Source of the DNA: Pseudomonas sp. P8_241
Lineage (GTDB): Bacteria; Pseudomonadota; Gammaproteobacteria; Pseudomonadales; Pseudomonadaceae
DNA: 64,000 bases
Direction of reading: 5' to 3'
Assembly: GCF_034008315.1 (NCBI RefSeq)
Contig: NZ_CP125377.1
Coordinates: forward strand, 620,001-684,000
Shown: positions 9,228-17,703 of the stretch, piece after piece
Numbering within the stretch: position 1 is the stretch's first letter
Layout: the number at the start of each line of letters is the position of its first letter
The notes under the pieces: generated by a model
What the model saw: only the letters and a program-made list of their open reading frames with translations
What the model was told of the DNA's origin: nothing
Database searches by the model: none
Position numbers and translations under genes: made by a program

Positions 9228-9307
9228 CTGTAGGAGTCGGCTTGCTGGCGATGGCGGTGCATCAGACGCACCGTAGTGTATTGATCGCCAGCAAGCCGGC
9301 TCCTACA
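9228..9307. repeat. REPIN upstream of the acyl-CoA dehydrogenase
   Basis: CTGTAGGAGTCGGCTTGCTG (from 9228) is mirrored by GATCGCCAGCAAGCCGGCTC (9284-9303), with a short GC-rich inner palindrome around GCATCAGACGC. It is adjacent to the putA terminator. Confidence 0.85.
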
Positions 9308-9311
9308 AGGC

Positions 9312-9346
9312 AAAAAAAATGGGCGCCGATGAGGGCGCCCATTTTT
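9312..9346 (-). terminator. Rho-independent terminator of putA
   Basis: ATGGGCGCC (9319-9327) pairs with GGCGCCCAT (9334-9342). The left flank is A8, read as T8 on the minus strand, 20 bases past the putA stop. Confidence 0.85.
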
Positions 9347-9365
9347 ACAGTGACTGCATCGCTAT

Positions 9366-12300
9366 TTAGCCGATGGTCATCAAGCTGGCATTACCACCCG
9401 CCGCTGCAGTGTTGACGCTCAATGCACGCTCAATAACCAGTCGCTCCAGCGCAATGTTGGATTCGCCCTGCGACAGGCCCTGAACCCCAACGATCGCACC
9501 AGCACGCTTGGCCACCTGCTGGCACACCGCACGCAACTGATCGGAATGGCCGTGATGCAGAACCGCATCAAACACCACTTCATCCTTGTTCCAGTCGGAA
9601 ACCAGTTTGATGCGCGCCTGAATCTCCTTCGGCAAGCGTGCGAACAAGGCCTTGGTCATGTCAGCTTCCGGCCAGACCGCCGAACCGCCGACAGCCAACA
9701 CCGCTGCCAGTTGAGTCAGCAAATCGCCTTCGACTTCCGCCAGGCACAGCACGTGTTCACGCGGCAGGATTGCATAGCTGTTGCGCTCGCCGGTCGGGCC
9801 AGCCAGCACGCGGGTGATACCGCTTTGCGATTGCGCGGCGAACTGCGCGCACAAAGTGCTCAGGTCGGCGAACTTGTTGCTGTCGGCCCAGGCTTTCAGG
9901 GCAGTCAGCGGCTTGCTCATGGCATCGCGCAAGCGCACATCCGGTGCAACCTCGGCATCACCGCGAGCGAAGGATTGTTCGATTGCATCTGTAGGACGCG
10001 TCGACAACAGGCGGTACAGGTACAGCGGGCCGCCGGCTTTCGGGCCAGTACCCGACAGGCCTTCGCCACCGAATGGTTGAACGCCGACCACGGCACCCAC
10101 GATGTTGCGGTTGACGTAGACGTTGCCGGCGTTGACGTTGTCGATCACCTTGGCGATGGTTTCGTCGATGCGGGTGTGCACGCCCAGCGTCAGGCCGTAG
10201 CCGGAAGCGTTGATCTGAGCGATCAGTTGATCGATGTCTTTGCGCTTGTAGCGAACCACGTGCAGTACCGGGCCGAAGATCTCCCGTTGCAGTTCGTCGA
10301 AGCTTTCCAGTTCGATCAGCGTCGGCATCACGAAGGTGCCGCGTTTGACTTCTTCGGCGTCGGCGATGGCCACCTGGTACACGCTGCGACCTTTGTCGCG
10401 CATGGCCTGGATGTGCTTCTCGATGCCGGCCTTGGCTTCGGCGTCGATCACCGGGCCGATGTCCACGGACAGGCGCTCAGGGTTGCCGAGGCGGCTTTCA
10501 GCCATGGCGCCTTTGAGCATTTCGATCACGCGGTCAGCGGAATCTTCCTGCAAGCACAGGACGCGCAGGGCCGAGCAACGCTGGCCGGCGCTGTCGAAGG
10601 CCGAGGACACCACGTCGATCACAACTTGTTCGGTCAGTGCCGAAGAGTCGACGATCATCGCGTTCTGGCCACCGGTTTCGGCGATCAGCGGGATCGGACG
10701 GCCCTGGCTGTCCAGGCGGCCGGCAATGTTGCGTTGCAGCAGGCGAGCGACTTCGGTCGAGCCGGTGAACATCACGCCTTTGACGCGATCATCGCCAACC
10801 AGGCCTGCGCCGACGGTTTCGCCACGGCCCGGCAGCAGTTGCAGCACGCCTTCCGGGATGCCGGCTTCGAGCAGCAGGCGCACGGCTTGAGCGGCGACCA
10901 GTGGCGTCTGTTCCGCAGGTTTGGCCAATACCGGGTTACCGGCGGCGAGGGCTGCAGCCACTTGACCACTGAAGATCGCCAGCGGGAAGTTCCACGGGCT
11001 GATGCACACTACTGGACCCAACGGACGGTGAGCGTCATTGGTGAAATCGTTGCGAGCCTGCACTGCGTAGTAGCGCAGGAAGTCCACGGCTTCACGCACT
11101 TCGGCGATGGCGTTGGCGAAGGTCTTGCCGGCTTCACGAGCCAGCAGACCCATCAGCGGCTGGATCTCGGCTTCCATCAAGTCAGCGGCACGTTCCAGGA
11201 TCGCGGCGCGTTCGGCTGGCGGGGTGGCCTGCCAGATCGGTGCAGCGTTCAGGGCGCACTGGATCGCGTTGTCGACGTCTTCGACGGTCGCTTCCTGCAC
11301 ATGGCCGACCACGTCACGCAGATCGGATGGGTTCAAGACCGGTGCCGGCGCTTCGCTGCTGGAAGCGCAGCCGAGCATCGGCGCGGCTTTCCAGTGGTTG
11401 TGCGCGGTGGCGAGCAGGGCGCAGGACAGGGACGCCAAACGATGTTCGTTGGCCATGTCGATGCCGCTGGAGTTGGCGCGTTCCGAACCATACAGGTCAC
11501 GCGGCAGCGGAATGCGTGGGTGCGGTAGGCCAAAACCACCCTCGACGGTTGCCATTTGCTCGATGCTGGCTACCGGATCGGCTACCAGTTCCTGGATGGA
11601 AATCGACTGGTCGGCAATGCGGTTGACGAACGAGGTGTTCGCGCCATTTTCCAGCAGGCGACGTACCAGATACGCCAGCAGGGTTTCGTGGGTGCCGACT
11701 GGAGCGTAGACGCGGCACGGACGGTTCAGCTTGCCTTCGGAAACCTTGCCTACAACCTGTTCGTACAGCGGTTCACCCATGCCGTGCAGGCATTGGAACT
11801 CGTACTGGCCCGGGTAATAGTTCTGGCCGGCGATGTGGTAAATGGCCGACAGAGTGTGGGCGTTGTGCGTGGCGAACTGCGGGTAGATGACTTCCGGCAC
11901 CGACAGCAGTTTGCGTGCGCAAGCGATGTAGGAAACGTCGGTGTACACCTTGCGGGTGTAGACCGGGTAGCCTTCCAGGCCTTCGACCTGGGCGCGCTTG
12001 ATTTCGCTGTCCCAGTACGCGCCTTTCACCAGGCGGATCATCAGGCGATGACGGCTGCGGCGAGCCAGGTCGATCACGTAGTCGATTACGTACGGGCAAC
12101 GCTTCTGATAAGCCTGGATGACGAAACCGATGCCGTTCCAGCCAGTCAGTTGCGGCTCGAAGCACAGGCGCTCGAGCAGATCCAGCGACAGCTCGAGGCG
12201 GTCGGCTTCTTCGGCGTCAATGTTCAGGCCGATGTCGTATTGCTTGGCCAGCAGGGTCAGCGACAACAGGCGCGGGTACAGCTCGTCCATCACGCGCTCG

Positions 12301-13316
12301 TACTGGGCGCGACTGTAGCGCGGGTGCAGGGCGGACAGTTTGATGGAGATGCCCGGGCCTTCATAAATCCCACGGCCGTGGGACGCTTTGCCGATCGAGT
12401 GAATGGCTTGTTCGTACGAAGCCAGGTACTTCTGGGCGTCGTGCTCGGTGAGTGCGGCTTCACCCAGCATGTCGTAGGAATAGCGGAAGCCCTTGGCTTC
12501 GAACTTGCTGGCGTTGGCCAACGCTTCGGCGATGGTTTCACCGGTCACGAATTGTTCGCCCATCAGGCGCATGGCCATGTCGACGCCCTTGCGGATCATC
12601 GGCTCGCCGCTCTTGCCGATGATGCGGCTCAGGGAGGACGTCAGGCCTGCTTCGTTGTGCGTGGACACCAACTTGCCGGTCAGCAGCAGGCCCCAGGTCG
12701 CGGCGTTGACGAACAGCGACGGGCTGTTGCCCAAGTGCGGATGCCAGTTACCGGTGCTGATCTTGTCGCGGATCAGTGCGTCGCGAGTGCCTTTGTCCGG
12801 GATGCGCAGCAGCGCTTCGGCCAGGCACATCAGCGCCACGCCTTCCTGGGACGACAGAGAAAACTCCTGCAGCAGGCCTTGAACGATGCCGGCACGGCCG
12901 CCAGCGCTCTTCTGGTTGCGCAGTTTTTCGGCAATCGAGGCCGCGAGTTTGTTGGTCGCTTCGGCCATCGGTGCCGGCAGGCGCGCCTGCTCGATCAGCA
13001 TCGGTACCACTTCCGGCTCAGGGCGACGGTAGGCGGCGGTGATCGATGCGCGCAGGACCGATTGCGGCAGGATGCTTTCGGCGAATTCGAGGAAGCACTG
13101 GTGGGCATGATCCAGAGGCGCGTCGACGGAATCGTCGGAATCCTTGGTCAAACCGTTCAGCTCGGACAGGGTTGCACCACCCTCGAGTTTTTCCAGGTAA
13201 TTGAAGATTGCCTGCTTGATCAGCCAGTGTGGCGTGCGATCAATCGAGGTCGCGGCGGCCTTGAGGCGTTCGCGGGTTGGGTCGTCAAGTTTGACCCCAA
13301 GGGTGGTGGTAGCCAT
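9366..13316 (-). CDS. putA: Trifunctional PutA: proline dehydrogenase / P5C dehydrogenase / DNA-binding repressor
   Basis: 1316 residues. It oxidises proline to glutamate in two steps at the membrane and represses the put genes when proline is absent. Residues 1-47 are a ribbon-helix-helix domain (TTTLGVKLDD, then RTPHWLIKQAIFNYLEKLEG), nearly the E. coli PutA DNA-binding segment. The FAD proline dehydrogenase barrel carries RLVKGAYWDSEIKRAQ, FATHNAHTLSA and FQCLHGMGEPLYEQV. The aldehyde dehydrogenase part has FTGSTEVARLL, the glutamate motif AETGGQNAMIV and catalytic Cys in AGQRCSALRV. The ATG at 13316 follows GAGG by eight bases; the 12 codons further upstream are discarded. It is divergent from putP. 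Six GTTGCA boxes in the gap fit autorepression. Confidence 0.97.
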   Translation of the reverse strand: MATTTLGVKLDDPTRERLKAAATSIDRTPHWLIKQAIFNYLEKLEGGATLSELNGLTKDSDDSVDAPLDHAHQCFLEFAESILPQSVLRASITAAYRRPEPEVVPMLIEQARLPAPMAEATNKLAASIAEKLRNQKSAGGRAGIVQGLLQEFSLSSQEGVALMCLAEALLRIPDKGTRDALIRDKISTGNWHPHLGNSPSLFVNAATWGLLLTGKLVSTHNEAGLTSSLSRIIGKSGEPMIRKGVDMAMRLMGEQFVTGETIAEALANASKFEAKGFRYSYDMLGEAALTEHDAQKYLASYEQAIHSIGKASHGRGIYEGPGISIKLSALHPRYSRAQYERVMDELYPRLLSLTLLAKQYDIGLNIDAEEADRLELSLDLLERLCFEPQLTGWNGIGFVIQAYQKRCPYVIDYVIDLARRSRHRLMIRLVKGAYWDSEIKRAQVEGLEGYPVYTRKVYTDVSYIACARKLLSVPEVIYPQFATHNAHTLSAIYHIAGQNYYPGQYEFQCLHGMGEPLYEQVVGKVSEGKLNRPCRVYAPVGTHETLLAYLVRRLLENGANTSFVNRIADQSISIQELVADPVASIEQMATVEGGFGLPHPRIPLPRDLYGSERANSSGIDMANEHRLASLSCALLATAHNHWKAAPMLGCASSSEAPAPVLNPSDLRDVVGHVQEATVEDVDNAIQCALNAAPIWQATPPAERAAILERAADLMEAEIQPLMGLLAREAGKTFANAIAEVREAVDFLRYYAVQARNDFTNDAHRPLGPVVCISPWNFPLAIFSGQVAAALAAGNPVLAKPAEQTPLVAAQAVRLLLEAGIPEGVLQLLPGRGETVGAGLVGDDRVKGVMFTGSTEVARLLQRNIAGRLDSQGRPIPLIAETGGQNAMIVDSSALTEQVVIDVVSSAFDSAGQRCSALRVLCLQEDSADRVIEMLKGAMAESRLGNPERLSVDIGPVIDAEAKAGIEKHIQAMRDKGRSVYQVAIADAEEVKRGTFVMPTLIELESFDELQREIFGPVLHVVRYKRKDIDQLIAQINASGYGLTLGVHTRIDETIAKVIDNVNAGNVYVNRNIVGAVVGVQPFGGEGLSGTGPKAGGPLYLYRLLSTRPTDAIEQSFARGDAEVAPDVRLRDAMSKPLTALKAWADSNKFADLSTLCAQFAAQSQSGITRVLAGPTGERNSYAILPREHVLCLAEVEGDLLTQLAAVLAVGGSAVWPEADMTKALFARLPKEIQARIKLVSDWNKDEVVFDAVLHHGHSDQLRAVCQQVAKRAGAIVGVQGLSQGESNIALERLVIERALSVNTAAAGGNASLMTIG

Positions 13317-13374
13317 GTTTTTATCCTCATGTTTGCCACGACTGCGTGGCATCAGCTGGCGGCAAGATTAGCCG

Positions 13375-13627
13375 TGCAACTGGCGAGGTGCAACCTGGTG
13401 CAACCCTTTTTTTGTCGGAATAATAAGCAGCTCGTCAGGAAATAAATTCTGGTACGTCGGTGCTGCATCTGCTTGGTGCTTTTTAGCTTGGTTGGTCACG
13501 GTTCTTGCTCCTAAAAGGAGCAAAAACAAGGGTTTGAAGTTTATTTCCGACTAGGTGCAACTTATTCTCGCGAAACTGGTTGCACCTTATTTGCTTTGTT
13601 GAATAGCATTCGCGCCCAAGGTGCAAC
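13375..13627. promoter_or_regulatory. put control region: six GTTGCA PutA-operator boxes
   Basis: The 461-bp putA-putP gap contains GTTGCA (TGCAAC on the plus strand) at 13375-13380, 13389-13394, 13399-13404, 13556-13561 and 13622-13627, and in plus orientation at 13579-13584. GTTGCA is the published E. coli PutA recognition motif. Sites 2 and 3 are 10 bp apart, one helical turn. Three sites lie close to putA and three closer to putP, so one repressor could control both promoters. A separate 8-bp palindrome, TTGCTCCT-AAA-AGGAGCAA (13505-13523), sits in the middle and could be a site for another regulator. The boxes are seen; their function here is inferred. Confidence 0.75.
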
Positions 13628-13777
13628 CGGCAACGAATGCAGGTGCTCCGGCTGATGGCTTTCCTGGGGAAACATCGGTCATAAATGCGCGGCATCCCGG
13701 ATCGTCTGTCAAACGTCACCGTTTGCGAGCGGTTCACCAGCCGCCGCTACATAAAAACAAAGCCAGGGCGTAACTCA

Positions 13778-15262
13778 ATGAGCGTAAGCAATCCAACCCT
13801 GATCACGTTTGTGATCTACATCGCAGCAATGGTGCTGATCGGCTTCATGGCCTATCGCTCCACCAACAACCTTTCCGATTACATTCTGGGCGGCCGTAGC
13901 CTGGGCAGCGTCGTGACTGCGCTGTCTGCCGGTGCTTCCGACATGAGCGGCTGGCTGTTGATGGGCCTGCCGGGCGCCATCTACATGTCTGGCCTGTCCG
14001 AGAGCTGGATCGCCATCGGCCTGATCGTCGGTGCGTACCTGAACTGGCTGTTCGTTGCCGGCCGTCTGCGCGTGCAGACCGAGCACAACGGCGATGCCCT
14101 GACCCTGCCGGACTACTTCTCCAGCCGTTTCGAAGACAAAAGCGGCCTGCTGCGGATCATCTCCGCCGTGGTGATCCTGGTGTTCTTCACCATCTACTGT
14201 GCTTCCGGCATTGTGGCTGGCGCCCGTCTGTTCGAGAGCACCTTCGGCATGTCCTACGAGACCGCGCTGTGGGCCGGTGCTGCGGCAACGATTGCCTACA
14301 CCTTCGTAGGCGGTTTCCTGGCAGTGAGCTGGACCGACACCGTACAAGCCACATTGATGATCTTTGCCCTGCTGCTCACGCCGATCATCGTGCTGCTGGC
14401 GACCGGTGGCGTCGACACCACGTTCCTGGCCATCGAAGCGCAAGATCCAGGCAACTTCGACATGCTGAAAAACACCACCTTCATCGGCATCATTTCGCTG
14501 ATGGGCTGGGGTCTGGGCTACTTCGGCCAACCGCACATCCTAGCGCGATTCATGGCTGCCGATTCTGTTAAATCGATCGCCAACGCCCGTCGCATTTCCA
14601 TGACCTGGATGATCCTGTGCCTGGGCGGCACCGTCGCTGTAGGTTTCTTCGGTATCGCTTACTTCTCGGCGCACCCTGAGCTGGCCGGTCCTGTGACCGA
14701 AAACCACGAGCGTGTGTTCATCGAGTTGGCGAAAATCCTGTTCAACCCATGGATTGCCGGTGTTCTGTTGTCGGCCATTCTGGCTGCAGTGATGAGTACC
14801 CTGAGCTGCCAGTTGCTGGTGTGCTCGAGCGCCCTGACCGAAGACTTCTACAAGACCTTCCTGCGTAAAACCGCTTCCCAGGTGGAGCTGGTCTGGGTTG
14901 GTCGTGCCATGGTGCTGCTGGTGGCCCTGGTTGCCATCGCCCTGGCGGCCAACCCGGAAAACCGTGTACTGGGCCTGGTGAGCTACGCCTGGGCTGGCTT
15001 CGGTGCCGCGTTCGGTCCGGTCGTGCTGATCTCCGTGATCTGGAAAGACATGACCCGCAACGGCGCACTGGCCGGCATCCTGGTCGGCGCGATCACCGTG
15101 ATCGTGTGGAAACACTTCGAACTGCTGGGTCTGTACGAAATCATCCCTGGTTTCATTTTCGCCAGCCTGGCGATCTACATCGTCAGCAAACTGGGCACGC
15201 CGACTGCCGGCATGCTGCAGCGTTTTGATGCTGCCGAGAAAGATTACCGCCTGAACAAGTGA
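13778..15262 (+). CDS. putP: Sodium/proline symporter PutP
   Basis: 494 residues, an inner-membrane SSS-family transporter importing proline with Na+, supplying PutA. About 13 transmembrane segments are visible. Family blocks include NLSDYILGGRSLG, SAGASDMSGWLLMGLPGA, GLSESWIAIGL, the TLPDYFSSRFED region and the GGFLAVSWTDTVQA segment. The frame is open 31 codons upstream, but the ATG at 13778 (MSVSNPTLITF) with AGGGCG ahead gives the family N-terminus. It is divergent from putA across the operator region and ends at a strong terminator. Confidence 0.96.
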   Translation: MSVSNPTLITFVIYIAAMVLIGFMAYRSTNNLSDYILGGRSLGSVVTALSAGASDMSGWLLMGLPGAIYMSGLSESWIAIGLIVGAYLNWLFVAGRLRVQTEHNGDALTLPDYFSSRFEDKSGLLRIISAVVILVFFTIYCASGIVAGARLFESTFGMSYETALWAGAAATIAYTFVGGFLAVSWTDTVQATLMIFALLLTPIIVLLATGGVDTTFLAIEAQDPGNFDMLKNTTFIGIISLMGWGLGYFGQPHILARFMAADSVKSIANARRISMTWMILCLGGTVAVGFFGIAYFSAHPELAGPVTENHERVFIELAKILFNPWIAGVLLSAILAAVMSTLSCQLLVCSSALTEDFYKTFLRKTASQVELVWVGRAMVLLVALVAIALAANPENRVLGLVSYAWAGFGAAFGPVVLISVIWKDMTRNGALAGILVGAITVIVWKHFELLGLYEIIPGFIFASLAIYIVSKLGTPTAGMLQRFDAAEKDYRLNK

Positions 15263-15301
15263 TGAGGGTGAGCTAACGCTCTGATCTCTCGCAGAACAAG
15301 A

Positions 15302-15339
15302 AACGGCCCGTCTCCTTATAAGAGCGGGCCGTTTTTTTT
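15302..15339 (+). terminator. Rho-independent terminator of putP
   Basis: AACGGCCCG (15302-15310) pairs with CGGGCCGTT (15325-15333), followed by a run of T, about 40 bases after the putP stop. It also lies just past the 3' end of the convergent DUF2165 gene. Confidence 0.9.
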
Positions 15340-15356
15340 GCCTTGAATGCGCGACG

Positions 15357-15854
15357 TTATGTCGGCAAGTCGGCGTCTGGCTGGTTCAGAAGCAACAGCA
15401 CCCCAAGTATCGTGATGCAGAACCGGAAGGCTGGCTCCTGGCCATTCCAGTGTTGTGATTGCCACATCAGAAACCATTCGCCACCGATTACCATGAAACC
15501 AAAGAACCAGACCAGAAAACCCAGGCTGCAACCGATGATCGCCTGGCGTTTGGCCTGAGTGAATACAGGACCGGTGGCACGGCGTGCGCGCCACAGGTTC
15601 AAGCTGCCCCAAGCCAGAAACGTGCAGGTCATTGCTTCGCCCCCAATGATCAGCCAGTAGGCCGCATGCCACGCCCACGGGGTGGTAATGGCCCGATATC
15701 CGGCGGTGTTGGAGGGAAAGGTAGTGTCCATACTCAACACATGCTGCACGAATGCGAAGTTCGAGGCGTAATCGGTGACGTTGTTGAAAGTGACCAATAA
15801 GGCGAAGGTGGCGAGTGCCAGTGTGAGTAATATTTTTGCATAGCGCATGGTCAT
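15357..15854 (-). CDS. DUF2165-family small integral membrane protein
   Basis: 165 residues with four hydrophobic segments: ILLTLALATFALLVTFNN, a region around WHAAYWLIIGGEAMTCTFLAW, IIGCSLGFLVWFFGFMVIGG and FRFCITILGVLLLL. The pattern (NNVTDYASNFAFVQHVLSMD, then SIxxTFP-like spacing) fits DUF2165, predicted inner-membrane proteins of unknown function. ATG at 15854 is preceded by GGAG at five bases; a second ATG two codons on is possible. It is convergent with putP, and nothing around it suggests a pathway. Confidence 0.75.
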   Translation of the reverse strand: MTMRYAKILLTLALATFALLVTFNNVTDYASNFAFVQHVLSMDTTFPSNTAGYRAITTPWAWHAAYWLIIGGEAMTCTFLAWGSLNLWRARRATGPVFTQAKRQAIIGCSLGFLVWFFGFMVIGGEWFLMWQSQHWNGQEPAFRFCITILGVLLLLNQPDADLPT

Positions 15855-16050
15855 GGAATCTCCATCCATTGGATTGTCAGTGAAGTGCTTTCTTCCAATG
15901 TTCAGGCAGGACATGGGCTGCAAAATGTAGGTTAAGTTCTATTTTTCGAGGGATTGTTCGTTTGTGGATGTAGCGTTTTTCCGTTTGACCGCCAACCCCT
16001 GACTTGCCGGCCGGTAAAAGGTAAACTCCCCGGCCTTCGCAGGAGCAACC

Positions 16051-16887
16051 ATGAATTATCGCCACGCCTTCCATGCCGGCAATCATGCCGATGTGTTCAA
16101 ACACCTGACCTTGACCCGCCTCATCGCCCTGATGTCGCGCAAGGAGCAGCCGTTTGCCTATCTCGATACCCACGCCGGTATTGGTCTTTATGACCTTCAG
16201 GGCGATCAGGCCAACCGTACCGGTGAGTACCTGGAAGGCATCGCGCGGTTGTGGGACCAGCCGGATCTGCCGATCCTGACCGCTGATTACATGCAGGTGC
16301 TGCACGAGATGAACCCGGATGGCCAGTTGCGCTATTACCCGGGTTCGCCGGAGCTGGCGCGGCGTCTGACCCGTGCGCAGGACCGCGTGTTGCTCAACGA
16401 GAAGCACCCGGAAGACGGCGTGCTGCTCAAGGACAACATGGCCGGTGATCGTCGGGTCAAGGTGCACCTGGGCGAAGGTTGGCATGTGCCGCGTGCCTTG
16501 CTGCCAGTGCCGGAGAAGCGGGCGGTGATGTTGATCGATCCGCCATTCGAGAAGCTCGACGAGATGCAGCGTTGTGCCGCGTCGCTGAAAGAGGCAATTG
16601 GCCGGATGCGCCAGACGGTGGCGGCGATCTGGTACCCGGTGAAGGATCAACGCGCCTTGCGTCGGTTCTATCAGGATTTGGCGGGTACCGGTGCGCCGAA
16701 GTTGTTGCGTGTGGAGTTGCTGGTACATCCGCTGGATACGCCGAACAGCCTTAACGGCTCCGGCCTGGCGATTGCCAATCCGCCGTGGGGGCTGGAGGAG
16801 GAATTGCGCGAGCTGCTGCCGTGGTTGTCCGAGAAGCTTGGGCAGACCCAAGGTGGCTGGAAGATGGATTGGTTGATTGCCGAGTAA
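16051..16887 (+). CDS. rlmJ: 23S rRNA (adenine2030-N6)-methyltransferase RlmJ
   Basis: 278 residues. SAM-dependent methylation of A2030 in 23S rRNA. The N-terminus MNYRHAFHAGNHADVFKH is diagnostic of the family. THAGIGLYDL is the SAM-binding loop and LIDPPFEKLDEM the catalytic DPPF motif. GSPELARRL and GSGLAIANPPWGLEEEL are also family blocks. Length is normal. It is transcribed alone; a REPIN lies directly downstream. Confidence 0.95.
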   Translation: MNYRHAFHAGNHADVFKHLTLTRLIALMSRKEQPFAYLDTHAGIGLYDLQGDQANRTGEYLEGIARLWDQPDLPILTADYMQVLHEMNPDGQLRYYPGSPELARRLTRAQDRVLLNEKHPEDGVLLKDNMAGDRRVKVHLGEGWHVPRALLPVPEKRAVMLIDPPFEKLDEMQRCAASLKEAIGRMRQTVAAIWYPVKDQRALRRFYQDLAGTGAPKLLRVELLVHPLDTPNSLNGSGLAIANPPWGLEEELRELLPWLSEKLGQTQGGWKMDWLIAE

Positions 16888-16896
16888 TGCTCGGCC

Positions 16897-16980
16897 CTGT
16901 AGGAGCCGGCTTGCTGGCGATAGCGGCCCAGAGATCTCTGCTGGACCGACTACCGCTTTCGCCAGCAAGCCGGCTCCTAC
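16897..16980. repeat. REPIN between rlmJ and msrA
   Basis: CTGTAGGAGCCGGCTTGCTG from 16897 is mirrored by CCAGCAAGCCGGCTCCTAC ending at 16980, with a partly paired spacer (AGCGG..CCGCT). It lies between convergent genes. Confidence 0.9.
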
Positions 16981-16992
16981 GAGTGATCTGTG

Positions 16993-17640
16993 TCAGATCG
17001 GGCAGGTCACGCCAGTACCGCCAATCCCGCAATAGCCTTCCGGATTCTTCGCCAGGTACTGCTGGTGATACGCCTCGGCGTAGTAGAAGGTCGGGGCTTC
17101 GTCGATTTCAGTGCTGATTTCACCCAGGCCGGCTTTGGTCAGTTCGACCTGGAACGCCTCTTTGCTCTTCAGCGCGGCTTCCAGCTGCTCCGGTTTGGTG
17201 GCGTAGATCACCGAACGGTACTGGGTGCCAATGTCGTTGCCCTGGCGCATGCCCTGGGTCGGGTTGTGCAGTTCCCAGAACATCTTCAGCAGCTCTTCGT
17301 AGCTGACTTTCTCTGGCTCGTAGACCACCAGCACCACTTCGCTGTGGCCGGTCAGGCCTGAGCAGACTTCTTCATAGGTCGGGTTCGGCGTGTAGCCGCC
17401 TGCGTAACCCACGGCGCTGCTGTACACGCCTTCACGCTGCCAGAAACGACGTTCCGCGCCCCAGAAACAACCCAGGCCGAAGATGGCGAATTCGACGTTG
17501 CCCGGGAACGGGCCCAGTAGAGGGTTTTTGTTGACGAAGTGTTCTTCCGGCACCTTGATTGGGGATTCACGGCCGGGCAGAGCTTGTTCTTTAGTAGGGA
17601 GCACGTTTTTGTTCACCAGAATTTCCGAGCGCAGAACCAT
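16993..17640 (-). CDS. msrA: Peptide methionine sulfoxide reductase MsrA
   Basis: 215 residues. Reduces methionine-S-sulfoxide in proteins and free amino acid. The catalytic cysteine is in [13 protein letters not shown]. Other family blocks are [50 protein letters not shown] and AEAYHQQYL. The C-terminal [14 protein letters not shown] carries the resolving cysteines. The 45-residue N-terminal extension before the catalytic core is usual for the longer proteobacterial form. It neighbours dipA, as in P. aeruginosa. Confidence 0.97.
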   Translation of the reverse strand: MVLRSEILVNKNVLPTKEQALPGRESPIKVPEEHFVNKNPLLGPFPGNVEFAIFGLGCFWGAERRFWQREGVYSSAVGYAGGYTPNPTYEEVCSGLTGHSEVVLVVYEPEKVSYEELLKMFWELHNPTQGMRQGNDIGTQYRSVIYATKPEQLEAALKSKEAFQVELTKAGLGEISTEIDEAPTFYYAEAYHQQYLAKNPEGYCGIGGTGVTCPI

Positions 17641-17703
17641 GATCAGTCCTCTCAGTCAGGATAATTAGACAGACAAGCAGTTTGCCCGAGAGTTGGATCG
17701 CTG

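Noticed and set aside
9546..13445. Two long plus-strand frames (660 and 629 codons)
   Set aside because: Both are antisense to putA, which is certain from its catalytic motifs. Long antisense frames are normal in GC-rich DNA.
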